Source: Spirochaetaceae bacterium
Lineage (GTDB): Bacteria; Spirochaetota; Spirochaetia; SZUA-6; Bin103
DNA length: 54,719 nucleotides
Direction of reading: 5' to 3'
NCBI GenBank assembly: GCA_028818385.1
Contig: JAPPNY010000094.1
Coordinates: 1-54,719, forward strand
The notes beneath the pieces were generated by a model. That model was not told where the DNA came from. It was given only the letters and a program-made list of their open reading frames with translations, and searched no databases. The translations under genes were made by a program, and so were the position numbers. Shown here in pieces: positions 1 to 8,071 of the stretch. Positions within the stretch are counted from its first letter, which is position 1; every line of letters starts with the position of its first letter.

Positions 1-1
1 G

Positions 2-1615
2 GACATGGTCATCGCCGATCCGAGCTGGACCACCGACACCAGCCCGATCACGCTGACGTTCTTCTTCGACAGCATGGCGGGCAGCGACAGCAACCTCAAC
101 GAGCACTACGGCGACGACGAGCTCACCAAGATCTTCGTGGAAGAGACGGGCGTCGACTTCGACATGACCTTCGCGCCCGACAGCGACCAGACCATGCTCA
201 ACGTGCTGATCGCCTCCGGCGACCTGCCCGACATGATGCGGCTAAGCCACAACCTGCAGCAGGCTACCCAGCTCGTGCAGCGCGGTCTCGTCCACGACCT
301 GGACGCGCTGAGCCAGAAGTTCGCGCCCAAGTACATGGACAACTGGGACGCACGCATCCGGCTCTACTACCGCATGCACTTCGACGACATGGGCTTCTAC
401 TTCCATCCATCCTATTACGTAACCGACGAGCAGATAGCAAGCCCGCTCGTGCTCAAGGCGATGCAGGGCGTGACCGTGCTCAAGGAGGTCTACGAACACC
501 TCGGCGCACCGGAGATCAACAACACCGACGACTACATCGACCTGCTGCGCCGCGTGAAGCAGGAGTTCCCGGAGCTGACGCCCGTGCAGTCGCTGCGCGG
601 CCCCTCCCCGGACAAGGACGGCAATCCGCGGCTGGTCGAGCGCTCGCTGCCGCTGGGCGGCCTCAACCAGCGCTTCTTCCAGGGCGATGACGGCGTGTGG
701 TACAAGTACTGGGAGCACGAAGACTTCGTCAAGGTGCTGCAATTCGCCAACACCCTGTACAACGAGCAGCTCATCGCGCGCACGGAGTTCACGGAGAAGC
801 AGCCACAGCTCTGGGGCAACATGATGACCAAGATCTTCTCCGAGCTGAACCAGGACGCCGACAACGCGGCCGGCATCCACAACGCCACGGATTTCAAGCA
901 GGCGCGGGCGCCGTTGGCAGAGAAGCTCGGCGTGGAGAGCCTGCGCTTCATCATGCTGCCGGCATTCACGATCGAGCCGCACATGAAGTATGAGATCGAC
1001 GACCTGCGCGGCGGCGTCGGCGGCTCGGGAGTGATGGTCACCACGCAGGCGGAACGCCCCGACCGGGCGATCCAGTGGCTGGACTGGCTGGCTCAGGAGT
1101 CGACCCAGAAGCGCATGATCTTCGGGATCGAAGGCGTCCACTCCGACGCCAGGGACTTCAGAGGGTACGACATCCCGGTGATCAAGCAGCATATCAGGGA
1201 TTTCCAGGCGGAGAATCCGGGTCCTCAGCTTTTCCGCGCGAAGTTCGGCGTGGGATCGATGTACCTGTTCCGCGACAAGTACACCGCCGAGCAGGGGGGC
1301 TGGCCGAATCTCGACGAAATCGGACAGCAGATCTATGACACCGCGCTCGCCAACTATACCGACCTGATGAAGTTCCGCGGCGTGGACAACTACACGGCCG
1401 GTTCCGAGGAAGAGAAGATCGCCGCGACCATCAAGGACTACTACAGCACGCAGATCTTCGACATCATTTCCGGACCCGCCGACGCCGTGCAGGCCGGCTA
1501 CGACGAGATGATCGCCACCATGCGTGACCTCGGGCTGGACAAGCTCAACGCCTGGTATAGCCAGGTGCTGGACGGACACGCCGAGCGCGTCGCCAAGTAC
1601 AGCGTCGGCCTGTAG
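2..1615 (+). CDS. Extracellular solute-binding protein (LplA-type), 5' truncated by window edge
   Basis: The substrate-binding component of a carbohydrate ABC importer, expected to act outside the membrane as a lipoprotein. The frame is open from the first bases and no signal peptide or lipobox precedes the mature-like N-terminus, so the true start lies upstream of the window; the first in-window ATG is at 5. The roughly 536 visible residues fit the large binding proteins paired with LplB/YtcP permeases (family 1 solute-binding superfamily). The assignment rests on overall character (acidic, Asp/Tyr/Trp-rich, no membrane segment) and on the two classes of permease that follow. The ligand cannot be read from sequence; an oligosaccharide or uronate is a family-based guess. 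A stem-loop at 1644-1686 separates it from the permeases. Confidence 0.8.
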   Translation, partial: DMVIADPSWTTDTSPITLTFFFDSMAGSDSNLNEHYGDDELTKIFVEETGVDFDMTFAPDSDQTMLNVLIASGDLPDMMRLSHNLQQATQLVQRGLVHDLDALSQKFAPKYMDNWDARIRLYYRMHFDDMGFYFHPSYYVTDEQIASPLVLKAMQGVTVLKEVYEHLGAPEINNTDDYIDLLRRVKQEFPELTPVQSLRGPSPDKDGNPRLVERSLPLGGLNQRFFQGDDGVWYKYWEHEDFVKVLQFANTLYNEQLIARTEFTEKQPQLWGNMMTKIFSELNQDADNAAGIHNATDFKQARAPLAEKLGVESLRFIMLPAFTIEPHMKYEIDDLRGGVGGSGVMVTTQAERPDRAIQWLDWLAQESTQKRMIFGIEGVHSDARDFRGYDIPVIKQHIRDFQAENPGPQLFRAKFGVGSMYLFRDKYTAEQGGWPNLDEIGQQIYDTALANYTDLMKFRGVDNYTAGSEEEKIAATIKDYYSTQIFDIISGPADAVQAGYDEMIATMRDLGLDKLNAWYSQVLDGHAERVAKYSVGL

Positions 1616-1643
1616 GGGCCGACTCGTCTACGAGACCCGACGA

Positions 1644-1686
1644 GGGGTGGTGCCGCGCGTAGTGGACGCGTGGCGCCGCCCCTTTT
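1644..1686 (+). terminator. Stem-loop attenuator between binding protein and permease genes
   Basis: A 16-bp stem (1644-1659 pairing with 1667-1682, with three G-U pairs if transcribed on +) closes a 7-base loop and is followed by TTTT at 1683-1686. This is the form of a Rho-independent terminator. It sits 28 bases after the binding-protein stop and 12 bases before the LplB-type permease start. In many binding-protein transporters such a hairpin lets the binding protein be made in excess over the permeases; that role is inferred here. The short T run suggests partial rather than complete termination. Confidence 0.6.
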
Positions 1687-1698
1687 GCTAATGGTGCG

Positions 1699-2673
1699 AT
1701 GAGCGAGCTCACCCAACGGACTCTGACCAGACATCTCACGCGCAGGCGGCGAGCGTGGGCCGACCGCGGCATCCACATGCTGCACCTGATGATCCTGCCG
1801 TCGCTGCTGGCCACCATCCTCTTCAACTACCTGCCGCTGTACGGGATCATCATCGCCTTCAAGCGCTACGACGTGTTCACCGGTATCTGGGCCAGTCCGT
1901 GGGCATTCAACAACGGCTTCGAGCACTTCATCGACTTCTTCAAGGCGCCCAACTTCAGCGTGGTGCTGCGCAACACCCTGGTCATCTCGGCGCTCAAGCT
2001 GGGGCTGCTGTCGCTGCCGCCGGTGCTGCTGGCCCTGATGCTCAACGAGGTGATTCACCGCGGCTTCAAGAAAACGGCGCAGACCGTCTCCTATCTCCCG
2101 CACTTCATCTCCTGGGTGGTGGTGGGCGGCATGATGTACAACTTCCTGCGGCCCACCCCGGAGTCACCGTTCAACGCACTGCTGCTCGGCCTCGGCCTGA
2201 TCGGTGAGCCGGTCGACCTGATCGCCGACAAGACCTTCTTCTGGCCGTTGCTGGTCCTGTCCGACTTCTGGAAGGAAGTGGGCTGGGGGTCGATCATCTA
2301 CCTTGCGGTGATCGCCGGGATCGACCAGGAGATGTACGAGGCGTGCGAGATCGACGGCGGCGGGCGCTGGACCAAGGCCATCCACATCACCTGGCCGCAC
2401 CTGCTCGGCACCTTCATGATCCTGCTGATCCTGCGCTGCTCGCAGATCATGCAGGGCACCGGCGACACCTTCGACCAGGTGTTCGTGCTCGGCAACCCCT
2501 TCAACCGCGGGGTGTCCGACATCTTCGACACGCTGATCCTGCGGGTCGGCCTGGAGCACGGCCGCTACTCGTACGCCACCGCCGCCGGCCTGTTCAAGTC
2601 GGTGATCAACCTGGCGATCCTGCTGACCGTCAACAACCTCAGCAAGCGGCTCACCGGCAAGGGGCTGTTCTGA
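1699..2673 (+). CDS. ABC sugar importer permease, LplB type
   Basis: One of the two inner-membrane permease subunits of the importer. The 324-residue protein has a basic cytoplasmic N-terminus, then about six hydrophobic segments beginning near residue 25 with the NYLPLYGIIIAFK stretch typical of LplB proteins. An EAA-type loop, YEACEIDGGGRWTKAIHITWP in outline (about residues 213-233), would dock the ATPase. No ATPase gene is present in the window, as is usual for this subclass, which borrows a shared MsmK-like subunit. Its TGA overlaps the ATG of the next permease (TGATG at 2671-2675), indicating translational coupling. Confidence 0.9.
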   Translation: MSELTQRTLTRHLTRRRRAWADRGIHMLHLMILPSLLATILFNYLPLYGIIIAFKRYDVFTGIWASPWAFNNGFEHFIDFFKAPNFSVVLRNTLVISALKLGLLSLPPVLLALMLNEVIHRGFKKTAQTVSYLPHFISWVVVGGMMYNFLRPTPESPFNALLLGLGLIGEPVDLIADKTFFWPLLVLSDFWKEVGWGSIIYLAVIAGIDQEMYEACEIDGGGRWTKAIHITWPHLLGTFMILLILRCSQIMQGTGDTFDQVFVLGNPFNRGVSDIFDTLILRVGLEHGRYSYATAAGLFKSVINLAILLTVNNLSKRLTGKGLF

Positions 2674-3584
2674 TGGGTTCAAGAGCCCAGCCCGGGATCC
2701 TCGCTCACCACCGGCGAGTCACGCCACTGATGTACGCCGGGATCTACGCGCCGCTCGTGGTGCTCGGCATCTCCATCATCTACCCGTTCTATTACTACCT
2801 GATCAACTCCGTGAACACCCTGCTCCACGCCGGTCCCGCGTACCTGCTGCCCCCGGACTTCACGCTCAGGAACTACCAGGTGATCTTCGCCAACAATCGC
2901 CTGCTGACCGCGTTCACGACGTCGACACTCCGGACCGTAATCGGCACCGTGTTCACGGTGTTCAACTGCGCGATGTGCGCATTCGCGCTGCGCAAGCCCA
3001 ACCTGCCGTTCCGCAACTTGTACCTGGTAATCTTCGCCATTCCGCTGTTCTTCTCCGGCGGCCTGATTCCGATGTTCCTGAACTTCCGGTTTCTCGGGCT
3101 GCTGGACACCTTCTGGGTCTACATCTTTCCGCAGCTTTTCTCGTTCTTCTACGTCATCATCATGATGACCAGCTTCAACGACGTGCCGGTGTCGCTGGAG
3201 GACTCGGCCCGCATCGACGGCGCCGGCTACTTCCGCATCTTCGTGAGGATCTACTTTCCCATTTCGATGCCCCTGATCGCCGCCATCGCCCTGTTCGCCG
3301 GCGTCGCGCAATGGAACTCCTGGTTCGACACCCTGTACTTCACCCGTTCGGACAGTCTGGAGACCCTGCAGGCGGTTCTGCTGCGCATCATCAAGCAGAG
3401 CAGCCTGGGCAGCTTCGTCCAGGAAATGGCGGCCCTGCAGGATGAACAAATCATGAACCATCTCAATCCGGAGGGCGTGCAGTTCGCGACCATGCTGGTC
3501 ACGGTCCTCCCGATCGTCATGGTCTACCCGTTCCTGCAGCGCTACTTCATCAAGGGCATCCTGATCGGCTCCATCAAGGGTTAG
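2673..3584 (+). CDS. ABC sugar importer permease, YtcP type (first copy)
   Basis: Second inner-membrane permease, 303 residues. The ATG at 2673 overlaps the preceding stop, so it is preferred over the longer open frame reaching upstream inside the LplB gene; an internal ATG at 2730 is possible. Six membrane segments are apparent, with the EAA loop around LEDSARIDGAGYFRIF and a C-terminus ending LQRYFIKGILIGSIKG, both characteristic of the CUT1 YtcP branch. It is closely related along its whole length to the next gene, so the locus encodes two YtcP-type partners for one LplB-type subunit. Confidence 0.9.
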   Translation: MGSRAQPGILAHHRRVTPLMYAGIYAPLVVLGISIIYPFYYYLINSVNTLLHAGPAYLLPPDFTLRNYQVIFANNRLLTAFTTSTLRTVIGTVFTVFNCAMCAFALRKPNLPFRNLYLVIFAIPLFFSGGLIPMFLNFRFLGLLDTFWVYIFPQLFSFFYVIIMMTSFNDVPVSLEDSARIDGAGYFRIFVRIYFPISMPLIAAIALFAGVAQWNSWFDTLYFTRSDSLETLQAVLLRIIKQSSLGSFVQEMAALQDEQIMNHLNPEGVQFATMLVTVLPIVMVYPFLQRYFIKGILIGSIKG

Positions 3585-3631
3585 CGCCCCAAGACCGTCG
3601 CCTGCGGCTCCGCTCTTGGCCCATCCCCACC
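3584..3631 (+). repeat. Dispersed hairpin repeat, copy 1
   Basis: A 48-base element starting in the last base of the permease stop codon. It contains an imperfect 14-bp stem whose ends are CCAAGA (3589-3594) and TCTTGG (3614-3619), followed by GGCCCATCCCCACC. A second copy, 39 of 48 bases identical, lies at 32974-33021. There the outer stem is CCAGAA/TTCTGG, so the differences are compensatory. It could act as a transcript 3' end or be a REP-like mobile hairpin. No T run follows. Confidence 0.6.
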
Positions 3632-3653
3632 TTCCCCTGAGAGTACGCCGGAT

Positions 3654-4574
3654 ATGCCGCTGACGCGCCAATCCGACGGATTCCCAGGGTCCTCCATGAC
3701 CCGGCCGACACTGGCAGTGTACCTCGGCATCTACGTTCCGATCCTCATCCTGGCGCTGAGCATCCTCTATCCGCTCTATTATTTTGCTCTCAATTCCCTG
3801 AACGGCGGGCTCGTCTTCGGTCCGGCATGGCTGCTCGCGGAGGATCTGACCCTGCGCAATTACCGGATCATCTTCGGCAACGGGCGGGTGCTGGACGCCT
3901 TCCTGATGTCGGTCAGCCGGACGGTCGTGGGCGCCGCGGCCACGGTGCTGACGTGCGCCATGTGCGCGTTCGCGCTGCGCAAGCGGGAGCTTCCCTACCG
4001 TAACCTCTATCTGGTCCTGTTCACGGTCCCGCTGTTCTTCTCGGGCGGGCTGATCCCGATCTACCTCAATCTGCGGGCTCTGGGCCTGCTCGACCGGTTC
4101 GCCGTCTACATCCTCCCGAACCTCTTCTCCTTCTTCTACGTGATCATCTTCATGGCCCAGTTCAACCAGATCCCGGTCTCCCTGGAGGAGTCGGCCCGCG
4201 TTGACGGCGCCGGCTACGGGCGCGTCTTCCGGGCGATCTACCTGCCCATCTCGACTCCGGTGATCGCCGTGATCGTGCTGTTCGCCGCGGTCGCGCAGTG
4301 GAGCTCCTGGTTCGACACCGCCTACTTTACGCGCTCGGATTGGCTGGATACGTTGCAGGGAGTGCTGGTCCGGGTCATCAAGCAGGCGAACATGGGCGAC
4401 TTCACCACCGAGGCGGCGCGGACCATGGTCGATGAGGCCAGCTCCCACTACCTGCATCCCGACGGCCTGCAGTTCGCGACCATGATGGTGACGATCGTTC
4501 CCATCGTGCTGGTCTACCCGTTCCTGCAGCGCTACTTCATCAAGGGCATCCTGGTGGGTGCGGTGAAGGAATGA
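3654..4574 (+). CDS. ABC sugar importer permease, YtcP type (second, tandem copy)
   Basis: Inner-membrane permease of 306 residues, a tandem paralogue of the preceding gene. It shares the EAA loop (LEESARVDGAGYGRVF), the SGGLIP segment and the identical end LQRYFIKGIL. The ATG at 3654 is annotated; the ATG at 3696 (MTRPTLAV) aligns as well with the paralogue and may be the true start. The two copies differ mainly in the N-terminus and the periplasmic loop after TMs 1-2. The gene may be an alternative subunit giving a different specificity, or a recent duplicate. Its TGA overlaps the next ATG (ATGA at 4571-4574). Confidence 0.88.
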   Translation: MPLTRQSDGFPGSSMTRPTLAVYLGIYVPILILALSILYPLYYFALNSLNGGLVFGPAWLLAEDLTLRNYRIIFGNGRVLDAFLMSVSRTVVGAAATVLTCAMCAFALRKRELPYRNLYLVLFTVPLFFSGGLIPIYLNLRALGLLDRFAVYILPNLFSFFYVIIFMAQFNQIPVSLEESARVDGAGYGRVFRAIYLPISTPVIAVIVLFAAVAQWSSWFDTAYFTRSDWLDTLQGVLVRVIKQANMGDFTTEAARTMVDEASSHYLHPDGLQFATMMVTIVPIVLVYPFLQRYFIKGILVGAVKE

Positions 4575-4624
4575 GCGCGGCGAATCTCACTCGCAGAATG
4601 AGCGAAGCGAATCTCACTCGAAGA
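4571..4624 (+). repeat. 27-base tandem duplication spanning the start codon
   Basis: Two adjacent 27-base units (4571-4597 and 4598-4624), each beginning ATGAGCG and differing at three positions, encode MSAANLTRR followed by MSEANLTRR. Each unit supplies its own ATG, so translation could begin at either. The first ATG carries the ATGA coupling with the upstream permease. The extra nine residues lengthen the basic n-region of the signal peptide. Confidence 0.85.
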
Positions 4625-6280
4625 GTGATCGGGTTCCTGTTCGCCGCCATTCTGGCCTACGTCTTGGCGGTGCCGGGGTTGGCGCAGACCTTCCACGACG
4701 TGACGGATGCCGCCGGTATCGACTACGTGCAGTTTCGGCGCGGGGACGACATTCCGGCTGCCATGCAGACCTATACGACCGGCGGGGTGGCGGCCGGCGA
4801 CTACGACGGCGACGGACTGGTCGATCTGTACGTGACCCGCCTGGACGACAGCGACATCCTGTACCGCAACCGCGGCGACGGCACCTTCGCGGACGTCACG
4901 GCTGCCGCCTTCGGCCCCGACCACCTGGCCGACGTGCAGTCCAACGGCGCCGCCTGGGGCGACGTCGACAACGATGGCGACCTGGACCTGTACGTCACCA
5001 GCCTCTTCTCACTCCGCTTCCACCTGTTCGTGAACGACGGCGCGGGCTCCTTTTCCGAAGAGGCGGTGGAGCGTGGAGCCGCCACGGAAGGTGACGACCT
5101 TCACTTCGGATTCAGCGCCACCTTCGGGGACTACGACCTGGACGGCTACCTGGACCTGCACACCACCGAGTGGCGATTCCTGCGCCAGATGACCGTGGGA
5201 GCGCAGAGCAACGCGCGGCTGCTGCGCAACCTGGGGGCAGAGGCGCCGGGCAGCTTCGAGGACGTGACCCGCTACGCCGGCGTCTCCCAGCACCGCGTCA
5301 TCGCCGTCAACCCGCTGGCCGAGGGCCAGAGTCTCACCTCGACCTTCGCCCTGCTCGACGACGACCTCTACCCCGAGCTGATCATCGTCGCCGACCACAA
5401 CGCCAGCCAGCTCTACTGGAACCGCGGCAACGGACGCTTCGTGCACGGCACGACCGGGGCGCGCGTCGGCACCGACGAATACGGCATGGGGTCGGCGGTG
5501 GGTGACTACGACGGCGACGGCCGCATGGACTGGTTCGTGAGCGCCATCTACGAGGAGGGGGTGCCCTACCGCGACGGCAACCGGCTGTACCGCAACATCG
5601 GCCGCGGCTTCTTCGAGGACGCCACCGACGCCGCCGGCGTGCGCGACGGCTCCTGGGGATGGGGCACCACCTTCCTGGACTACGACAACGACGGAGACCT
5701 GGATCTGGTGCTGGCCACCGGCGTGGACTACGCCGACGAGGTCCCCTACACCGCCAACACGACCGGCTTCGAAGATGACCCGATGCGGCTGTGGCGCAAC
5801 GACGGCACCGGCCGCTTCACGGAGGTGGCGCAACAGGAGGGGCTCACGGCGACCGGCGTAGGCACCGGGCTGGCGGCCTTCGACCTGGAGCCCGACGGCG
5901 ACCTGGACCTGCTGGTCGTGCACAACAGCGGCCGTCCGGTGCTGTACCGCAACGACACCAACCGTCCGGGGCAGATGGGAGCGAACCGGTGGCTGCAACT
6001 CCGCCTGGAGGGCACGGTGTCCAACCGGCAGGGGGTCGGCGCGCGCATCACGGTCACCCCGCGCGCGGACGAGCCGGATCGGCGCCTGGTGCAGGTGCTC
6101 GGCGGCAGCAACAACTACCTGGGCCAGAACGAGGCGATCGCCCACTTCGGCGTGGGACCGGACCTGGACCACATCGCCGCCGTGGAGATCGAGTGGCCGA
6201 GCGGCGTCCGCCAGACCCTGAACGAGGTGGCGCCCAACCAGCGGCTGCTCGTCAAGGAGCCGGTTTCGCCCGCTCCCTGA
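4571..6280 (+). CDS. Secreted VCBS/FG-GAP repeat protein with ASPIC/UnbV C-terminal domain (CRTAC1-like)
   Basis: A 569-residue exported protein predicted to form a seven-bladed calcium-binding propeller. A hydrophobic signal segment (about residues 19-38, ending PGLA) follows a basic start. At least six D-x-D-x-D-G-type calcium loops are visible (for example DYDGDGLVDLY, DVDNDGDLDLY, DYDNDGDLDLV). The C-terminus carries the ASPIC/UnbV motif region (GVGARITV, GSNNYLGQNE, VEIEWPSGV). The family occurs in CRTAC1-like and TonB/SusD-associated secreted proteins; the ligand is unknown. ATGA overlap with the permease suggests co-translation with the importer. The first 54 bases are a tandem duplication that repeats the start codon. 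Confidence 0.88.
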   Translation: MSAANLTRRMSEANLTRRVIGFLFAAILAYVLAVPGLAQTFHDVTDAAGIDYVQFRRGDDIPAAMQTYTTGGVAAGDYDGDGLVDLYVTRLDDSDILYRNRGDGTFADVTAAAFGPDHLADVQSNGAAWGDVDNDGDLDLYVTSLFSLRFHLFVNDGAGSFSEEAVERGAATEGDDLHFGFSATFGDYDLDGYLDLHTTEWRFLRQMTVGAQSNARLLRNLGAEAPGSFEDVTRYAGVSQHRVIAVNPLAEGQSLTSTFALLDDDLYPELIIVADHNASQLYWNRGNGRFVHGTTGARVGTDEYGMGSAVGDYDGDGRMDWFVSAIYEEGVPYRDGNRLYRNIGRGFFEDATDAAGVRDGSWGWGTTFLDYDNDGDLDLVLATGVDYADEVPYTANTTGFEDDPMRLWRNDGTGRFTEVAQQEGLTATGVGTGLAAFDLEPDGDLDLLVVHNSGRPVLYRNDTNRPGQMGANRWLQLRLEGTVSNRQGVGARITVTPRADEPDRRLVQVLGGSNNYLGQNEAIAHFGVGPDLDHIAAVEIEWPSGVRQTLNEVAPNQRLLVKEPVSPAP

Positions 6281-6295
6281 GCTCAGGGGGAAGGG

Positions 6296-8071
6296 CTATC
6301 TCCCCCGCGCGTACCACGCGGCCTGCGCGGTGAACATCTCGTGGTAGAGGCCGCGCCGCTCGAGCAGCCGCTCGTGCGTGCCGTCCTCGACGATGCGGCC
6401 GTCCCGCATCACCAGGATCCGGTCCGCCAGCCGTGCCGAGCCGAGGCGGTGTGTGACCAGGATCGCCGTCCGGCCGGCGGCGACCTCCATGAACCGTTCG
6501 TACACCGCCTGTTCCTCCAGCGGGTCGATCGAGGCCGTCGGCTCGTCGAGCAGGATCACGTCGTGCTCCCGAAACAGGCCGCGAGCGATCGCCACCCGCT
6601 GCCACTGCCCGAGCGACAGGTCGCGCGTCCCGAACTCCCGCGACAGCATGAGATCGAGTCCCCCCGCTCCCTGCCACAGCTCCGCCGGTACTCCGCCCCG
6701 TTCGAGCGCCCGGATCACCGCCTCTTCGTCCTCCGCGCGGGCCACGTCGGCCAGGACCACGTTGTCCCACAGCGTCATCTGATAGCGCTGGAAGTTCTGG
6801 AATACCGCGGAGGTCCTCTCGCGGATGTCGCTGCGAGTCGCAACCCTGGTGTTGACGGTGCCGCGGATCACGTCGCCGCCGGTCGGCACGAAGAGCCCCA
6901 GGAGCAGCTTGGCCAGCGTGGTCTTGCCGGCGCCGTTGGCCCCGACCAGCGCGACGGTAGTGCCGGGCGCCAGGTCCACGTTCACTTCGCTGACGGCAGC
7001 CGCGTCCGTTCCAGGATAGGTGAACGACACGTTCCGGGCCGTCACGGCCCCGCCGGTCCCCCGTCCCGCACGATCACCCGCCGGCCTTCCTGCGCCGCGA
7101 TCCAGGAACTCGACCAGGTGAGATGCCCTGATGCTCTGGCGGTACGACACCCCGAACCCCTCCATGATGCCCTCGGCCATGAGCATGAACCGGCTCATCG
7201 CGTAGACGACCACGGCAAACGCGCCGACACCGATGCTGCCGCCCGCCAACAGCAGCGCCGCCAGCACGAACGAGCCTCCGTACCCGAGCAGCACCAGGAC
7301 CCCGAGTCCCAGATCGATCAGCCCCACCCGGAGGTCCTCACGCCAGCGCGCCGCGTTGAAGCGGCTCAGGACCGCTCGATACCGCCGCAGCAGCCGGGAT
7401 CCCGCGCCCAGGATCCTCGTCTCCTTGAAGTACTCCCGATCGGTCAGGCAGCGCTCCAGATACTCGAACTCCCTCTGCAGCGGCACCGTCCTGCGCTCGA
7501 GCCGGTAGTACCGGCTGCCACGGATGAGGTGACTGGCGATGCGGGGCACGAAGACGAAGGGAACGACCAGCGCCAACGGTGGGGCGAGCGAATGGAGGTA
7601 GACGCCAGCCGCCGCAAGCAGCGTCAGCATGGCGATCGGGTCCAGGAACGCCACCAGCATCCGAAGCGCTCCCTCCGGCCCCGTCTTCGCCAGCTCCAGG
7701 CGCTCGTGCGCATCCAGGGTCTCGAAGTCGACGACATCGAGCCGCGCGGCTGTCCGACTGAGGGCCTCGGTCAGCACGCCGATGCCCTTGCCGCCGAGGT
7801 ACGCGGCAAGGGGACGATGCACCGCCTCGACGAACTCCCGCGCCAGGATCACCAAACCGACCAGCACGATCGCGCCGGCGATCTCGTCCCACCGTTCGTC
7901 GGCCAGTGCTGACAAGACGCTCTCCAACAGGTGGAACACCAGCACTTCGGTGCCGACGAACCCCAGGTCGACGACCGCGATGGCCAACAGCGGGAGCGGT
8001 GCCCTGCGGCCGACCAGCCACGTCACCCGAGCGAGAAGCCGGAAGTACGAACGGCGGCTATCCTGTTTCAT
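6296..8071 (-). CDS. ABC exporter half-transporter (membrane domain plus ATPase), module 1 downstream subunit
   Basis: A 591-residue type IV ABC half-transporter. Residues about 1-320 form the six-helix membrane domain and about 345-585 the ATPase. Visible ATPase motifs are Walker A GANGAGKTT (about 373-381), a signature written LSLGQWQ rather than LSGGQ, Walker B VILLDEPTASID and a switch histidine (THRLGSA). The start overlaps the end of the upstream half-transporter by 14 bases, so the two are almost certainly a heterodimer. The cargo is unknown; the family includes lipid, peptide and drug exporters. A homologous pair lies at 18119-21728. Confidence 0.9.
   Translation of the reverse strand: MKQDSRRSYFRLLARVTWLVGRRAPLPLLAIAVVDLGFVGTEVLVFHLLESVLSALADERWDEIAGAIVLVGLVILAREFVEAVHRPLAAYLGGKGIGVLTEALSRTAARLDVVDFETLDAHERLELAKTGPEGALRMLVAFLDPIAMLTLLAAAGVYLHSLAPPLALVVPFVFVPRIASHLIRGSRYYRLERRTVPLQREFEYLERCLTDREYFKETRILGAGSRLLRRYRAVLSRFNAARWREDLRVGLIDLGLGVLVLLGYGGSFVLAALLLAGGSIGVGAFAVVVYAMSRFMLMAEGIMEGFGVSYRQSIRASHLVEFLDRGAGRPAGDRAGRGTGGAVTARNVSFTYPGTDAAAVSEVNVDLAPGTTVALVGANGAGKTTLAKLLLGLFVPTGGDVIRGTVNTRVATRSDIRERTSAVFQNFQRYQMTLWDNVVLADVARAEDEEAVIRALERGGVPAELWQGAGGLDLMLSREFGTRDLSLGQWQRVAIARGLFREHDVILLDEPTASIDPLEEQAVYERFMEVAAGRTAILVTHRLGSARLADRILVMRDGRIVEDGTHERLLERRGLYHEMFTAQAAWYARGR

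Noticed and set aside
242..1579. Long minus-strand frame opposite the solute-binding protein
   Set aside because: Antisense shadow with no domain or start signal.
2679..4457. Long minus-strand frame opposite the two YtcP-type permeases
   Set aside because: Composition is Asp/Glu/Arg/His-rich antisense of membrane segments, and it continues across two clear genes.
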